Shown: positions 60,119-64,000 of the stretch, piece after piece
How the letters are laid out: every line of letters starts with the position of its first letter
How positions within the stretch are numbered: the stretch's first letter is position 1
Origin: Aquanectria penicillioides
Lineage: Eukaryota; Ascomycota; Sordariomycetes; Hypocreales; Nectriaceae
Assembly: GCA_003415625.1 (NCBI GenBank)
Contig: PYIU01000006.1
Location: 1,240,001-1,304,000 of the forward strand
Length of the DNA stretch: 64,000 nt
Reading direction: 5' to 3'
The notes under the pieces: generated by a model
What the model was told of the DNA's origin: nothing
What the model saw: only the letters and a program-made list of their open reading frames with translations
Databases searched by the model: none
Translations under genes and position numbers: made by a program

Positions 60119-61969
60119 GTCGTCGGCATCATCGGTCTCATCTTCGTTTGTGTTCTGCTCGTTTTTCTCGCTGCTCTCTACTGGAACTGTTTGAGGAGGC
60201 TGTGCGAGTGGGGATGTCGGCGAAGCAATAGCTTGGGCAATCGAAGCTGGATGACCGATCGGTTCCAATTTCGGTATCGACACTGTTGGAGAGACTTTCG
60301 TCGCAGAGCCGTTCTCGATTATGGGAGACGCGTGTGACGCAGGAGGGGGGATTGCAATAGTTGGAGATGAGATTGGAGTGCTGCTCCAACCAAATGCCGG
60401 CACCGTCGGGGAAGCCACAGTTGCCTTTGAGTTGACAGATGCGGTTCTTGAATGACTCCTTCGACCAAGCAATTCTGAGATTTCGACTGCTGGGGCAGAT
60501 GAGTCCCAGTTGAAGATTTTGGCACCTGCTGGGCCAGTTCGTCGACCAAGTCCAACTCTACCTGTAATTGAGTCCTCTTCCATCCAACGCCTCACAATTC
60601 TAATAGATTGCTCTCGGACCTTGGACGAATCCCAGTTGACTCGGACATAGTTGTCGTCATCTCCACCAGAATCATGTTTCCGGATAGAACCAAAGCGAGA
60701 TAGTAGATACCAGGCCTTGCGCTCGCCGCTAGAAGCGAAGGTGTCATCAATGATGACGTCGGGAACGGGTTCTGGTGAGGGGAAAGAAGCATCGACAGAT
60801 GAGAAGAGGTTGTCAAGTTTAGACAGGTCGATAGTGTAGGGAATAGGTGGTGGCTTCACAACCCGAGACAATGTTGTTTCGGCAGCATTGGTAAAGGTGG
60901 CCTTGGGGATCGGAATTTGCCTTTGAGTAACCTGTGTGCTATCCTCACTAAAAGAAGATCCACGAGCGGTTGCTTTGCCATCCGTTTCTTGTTCTTCGTG
61001 AGAAATAAACCCGACTTCCACTGGCTGCTCGACAGGAGGTAGCACTGCGATAGACCGAGGTTCTTCCGCGTTCTCTCTCGTCAATAGAGGCTCTTTGATG
61101 ATAATGGGCTCTACCACGAGAGGCTTCTCGTTAGTTGTTAGGATTTTTTTGTTCAATTCTGATTCAAAATCATTCGCTGATGGCTTCGCAGGTTCTTGTT
61201 CGAGAGGCTTTGGGCCGGACTGCATCGGGTCCGGTGGTTCCGGTTCCTCGAACCCATCTGAAAATGATGAGGCTGACCCAGGGTTGGAAATTTTGCTCAG
61301 CGGCGGCTCGACAGGCGATACACTATGACTTCGCTTCGCCATGCCATCGTACATTTCCACCAGCTCCTGAACCTTTGACGGATGTCGCGAACCTGCTATT
61401 GCCGTGTCAATTCGAATGGGCGGCCCTGGTGGCAGTTGGTCTGGAGATTCCGGCCGCGGTACGGGTTCGCCGGTTGGAACGCTCAAGCTTTCAGTAGACA
61501 CCTTTGCCTCTGGCCGCTTCCATATGTCCTCCACACTCTCCCTGGGTGAGACGGAGAGGCTCATTGGAGCCAAGTATCGGTCTCGAGAAGTCTCCCGCCG
61601 CACCCCTTCCCCAAAGCTAATGGCTGAATCGGTGTTCTTCTCGTCATTTTTCATACGGGCTGTTTCTAGCGTGGCCAACTGTCCCCATGAATCTGGCGAT
61701 GGCGACGGCAACCTCGTGGCCGGGCCACTCCCGCTATGGTCTATCGGCCGCAAGCCTGGACTCCTCCCCCACCGGGGACTCTCCTTCCCAGGCTCGGCCC
61801 ATCCACCCCACGCGTCGTCGTCGTCCCATGGTGTTCGAGCAGGCGTAAGGCGCTGCGGGCTGTGGTCAGCCGATGCAGAAAAATGCGCGCTCGGCGGCGG
61901 CGCGGGCAAGTCTATCTTCGGCGGCGAGTAGTCTGTTGTGTTCCAAGGGGAGCCCCAAGGATCCTCCAT
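59330..61969 (-). CDS. Conserved-looking large disordered Ser/Pro-rich acidic protein
   Basis: A single exon of 879 residues from the first ATG of the frame (61969); the frame is open further upstream without ATG. It begins MEDPWGSPWNTTDYSPPKID and has another Trp-rich acidic motif, DDDDAWGGWAEPGKESPRWG. Most of it is low-complexity Ser/Pro/Glu. A folded-looking block lies around ERKAWYLLSRFGSIRKHDSG followed by NYVRVNWDSSKVREQSIRIV and GPAGAKIFNWDSSAPAVEIS (about residues 415-510). A run of some 16 Asp coded by repeated GATGAC lies further on. The end (EEIIATILRDLPDLTYML) is a short amphipathic piece. The PWGSPW opening and the block appear in other fungal proteins as I remember them, but I cannot give a function. 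Probably cytosolic or nuclear. Confidence 0.8.
60075..60126. repeat. In-frame CATCGT repeat coding for an Asp tract
   Basis: Tandem hexanucleotide that reads GATGAC on the coding strand, seen directly. Confidence 0.9.
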
Positions 61970-62910
61970 GCTGGGCGAGCGGACATGTCGCGCTGGCGGA
62001 GACGCGGGAGAAGACAGATTGGAGAGAGTCGGCGAGGCTATCAAAGTCGGATTGTCATCGCGAGTCAGGGATCGGGAGGAATGGCGCGAGGGAGGGGACT
62101 CGACGACACGATAGGTCACGGAGACTCTGTGGCGCGGGCTGCAGGATAGATTGCGCGGCGTGATGCTATGACGCAGGAGGGATGCACGACAGCTGTCGGG
62201 CAAGGGGGCGCGATTGAGAAGAGGGAAGAATCGCCCGCCGGAGTTTGAGTCAAGGAGCGCGAAAAGGGTCCTCAAAATGGCGCCAAATTGGTTGTTTTCT
62301 AGAGGAATGACGATGCAAATGTAGTGTTCGAGACTGGTTTGGAAGGCTGTTGAGGCGTCAGGGGCACGTTCCCCGGGCTCAAATTGGCCCCGCAGCTCCG
62401 TCCATCCCGGCCGAGCCAGGCCTGCCAGGGCCTCTCTCTCAGGGCCTTCCAGGACCCGCCAGGTCGTCTGCCCACTTGGCGCGCTCCACTCAGACGCAGC
62501 AGAGCTTGTCTGGCGCTTCTGCGGTGCCTTGTTAGTTCCAGCTCGCCAATATTAATGCGTCTCTTCAAGACACGTCACGATAACCAACCAACAAACGCCA
62601 GCTTGCAGTGTTATATCTTGCCCGTGTCATTTCGAGTGCAAGCTTTTGTTTTCTGTATACTACTATATCTATCGTGTGCCAAAGTGCCCGACATCGGTCC
62701 ATAGCAATCTTGACATACACATGTCCCTGCCCTAACACTTCTAAACGTGTTCGTGTTGTTGCTCCTATCCCGGTTCCTGTTCCCTCAAACCAGTTCAGAA
62801 AAAAAAAACAATAAAACAAAGTAAAAAAATACCCCTTATACTCCGACGCTAATTAGCAGTCAACTAAGAAACCAATATCATAATTCCGTTTCGTCTGTAC
62901 TCCTGAGAGT
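61970..62910. promoter_or_regulatory. Upstream region of the 879-residue gene; CAF-1 3' flank
   Basis: No separate gene. The minus-strand frame stays open to 62275 but lacks ATG, so it is treated as leader. Confidence 0.4.
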
Positions 62911-64000
62911 CTACGACAAGATCTCGTGCCCAGGTTTCAGGGCCCACGCCTTCTGTCGGCCTGAGCCCTTCTTTTCTGCCACATGCTCCAGCGTGTTCTT
63001 CACCTCCATTCTGGACACACGGTCGCGGAACTGGTGGAATATAAAATCAATGATTCCAACCTTGGAAAGGGCAGAATTGTCCAGTATAGCCTTCTTCACG
63101 TCGTCCATAATCTCCGCCTTGACTAACTTTGGTGCATCGGTAGAATTAGCACCTCCATTCAAGGCGGCGAAAGCATTAGTAGGAGCTGGAGGTGGTGCCA
63201 TCTGGGCATCTGTTTCTGATGTCACCTTGGTTGGCTTAGCCTTGGGTTCAGGCTCCCAGTACTGGGTGGAGAATGGATCAATGCCCCAGCTTTGATCGAG
63301 GCCTTCTAAGTCTCCTGTTAGGAAATGTCCTTGTGCCCAAATAGATATCTTCAACTTACCATGCATGAACTCCATCCGGTGTTCGTAGATGGTTTGGTTC
63401 TGCCCTGGATGATCCCCGTCTTCAAAGCATATACCCGTGCTCTCTGGCTCCATAGTGTTCACAAAAATGCGGCGAGATAAGCCTGCATCTTCAGAGTCAT
63501 CGAGGAACCCATCCATGTCATCTTCTTCCTCCAGCTCCTCCTCGTCGTCTTCCATGTCCAAATCTTCACCTTCCTCTTCTTGCCACTCTGCCTCAGAATC
63601 ATAATCATAATCGAGTGGTAATCGTCTGCCTGTAGGCTTTCGAGCCAGTTGGCTCATGTTGTCTCGACCGAGAGCAAAAGGTTTAAAAGTCATGGTTCCG
63701 TAGTAAGGGGGTCGAACATCCTGAGAAAATGCAATAACCTTCATGGGGATCTTGACAAGCTTCTGACGTGCTTCCTTCATGGCCCTACTGGAGTGGTCAG
63801 GATCCGCGGTGCCTGACATCTCCGTCTCCTTATAAACCTGCTCCATGATATGTTTAACCGGGTGATGGAGTTTGCCACGCCTAGGGGGTTTACCAGGCAG
63901 GGCGAAGAGAGCCACGGGGTCGAATGATGAGCAACTTGCTGCATCAGCTCGCTGGCCATCAATACACTCATCCAGGATCTTTGATTTGGCATCCTGGGTC
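62911..64000 (-). CDS. Chromatin assembly factor 1 large subunit (CAF-1 p150/Cac1), 5' part outside window
   Basis: CAF-1 deposits newly made H3-H4 onto replicating DNA with PCNA. The frame enters at the right edge without a start. Segments seen in order: SKILDECIDGQRADAAS and RGKLHHPVKHIMEQVYKE, then the family signature VIAFSQDVRPPYYGTMT, then the acidic histone-binding region (WQEEEGEDLDMEDDEEELEE). Next come MEPESTGICFEDGD and DPFSTQYWEPEP, and finally a winged-helix-like C-terminus (VKKAILDNSALSKVGIIDFI to KAWALKPGHEILS) that binds DNA in this family. A GTAAGT..AACAG stretch at 63359-63315 is a 45-nt candidate intron whose removal keeps the frame; whether it is spliced cannot be decided here. 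Confidence 0.9.
   Translation of the reverse strand, partial: TQDAKSKILDECIDGQRADAASCSSFDPVALFALPGKPPRRGKLHHPVKHIMEQVYKETEMSGTADPDHSSRAMKEARQKLVKIPMKVIAFSQDVRPPYYGTMTFKPFALGRDNMSQLARKPTGRRLPLDYDYDSEAEWQEEEGEDLDMEDDEEELEEEDDMDGFLDDSEDAGLSRRIFVNTMEPESTGICFEDGDHPGQNQTIYEHRMEFMHGKLKISIWAQGHFLTGDLEGLDQSWGIDPFSTQYWEPEPKAKPTKVTSETDAQMAPPPAPTNAFAALNGGANSTDAPKLVKAEIMDDVKKAILDNSALSKVGIIDFIFHQFRDRVSRMEVKNTLEHVAEKKGSGRQKAWALKPGHEILS

Noticed and set aside
1..64000. CRISPR arrays, intact transposons, rRNA genes
   Set aside because: No direct-repeat/spacer pattern, no transposase or reverse-transcriptase motif, no long terminal or inverted repeats and no rRNA-like sequence noticed by eye; a repeat search would be needed to exclude small MITEs.

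Overview
The window comes from a filamentous ascomycete (Pezizomycotina). Coding sequences carry short introns (about 45-125 nt, mostly near 50-65 nt) with GT..AG ends and CTAAC/CTAAT-like branch sites. The gene content is nuclear and fungal: a Zn2Cys6/Fungal_trans_2 regulator, a HET-domain relic, Dug3, a TDA3-like oxidase, a Ca3427-like binding protein and an ABCC transporter. I lean towards Sordariomycetes, but that is a general impression and not proven by any single feature.

Left part (1-5 kb): the 3' part of ribosome-biogenesis gene NOP16 (minus strand, runs off the left edge), a TDA3-like FAD oxidoreductase (minus) and a glutathione-peroxidase-type thiol peroxidase (plus). From about 5.0 to 18.5 kb there is no intact gene. 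This stretch holds a decayed membrane-protein gene (5.9-6.9 kb), a second unidentified relic (9.1-9.8 kb), simple repeats, and a long pyrimidine-rich leader. The leader leads into a Zn2Cys6 transcription factor at 18.5-21.1 kb.

Middle part (24-44 kb): ordinary housekeeping-like genes separated by 0.5-2.4 kb. They are a cysteine-headed unknown protein, DUG3 (glutathione degradation), a Cdt2-like WD40 protein, a membrane-anchored heme-oxygenase-like protein, an SLC35F-type transporter, a Ca3427-like periplasmic-binding-fold protein and an MFS transporter.

Right part (44.7-64 kb): a complete 17-exon ABCC-type ABC transporter, a DUF1348 protein and an AlkB-like dioxygenase. Next comes a gene-poor stretch (52.4-59.3 kb) with a tRNA-Ser(AGA), a broken HET gene and two small cysteine-rich ORFs whose cysteine spacing matches. 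The window ends with a large disordered acidic/Ser-rich protein and the 3' part of the CAF-1 large subunit, which runs off the right edge.

Two points deserve attention. First, the transcription factor (three sites) and the Cdt2-like gene (one site) each read through cleanly if a single base is added to a short homopolymer. This pattern looks like base-calling error rather than gene death. Second, the two small ORFs at 57.4 and 58.2 kb share the layout MC-x8-C-x2-C ... C-x20-C-x2-C, and the 271-residue protein at 24-25 kb begins with a similar C-x8-C module. I found no CRISPR, no intact transposon and no convincing biosynthetic cluster.
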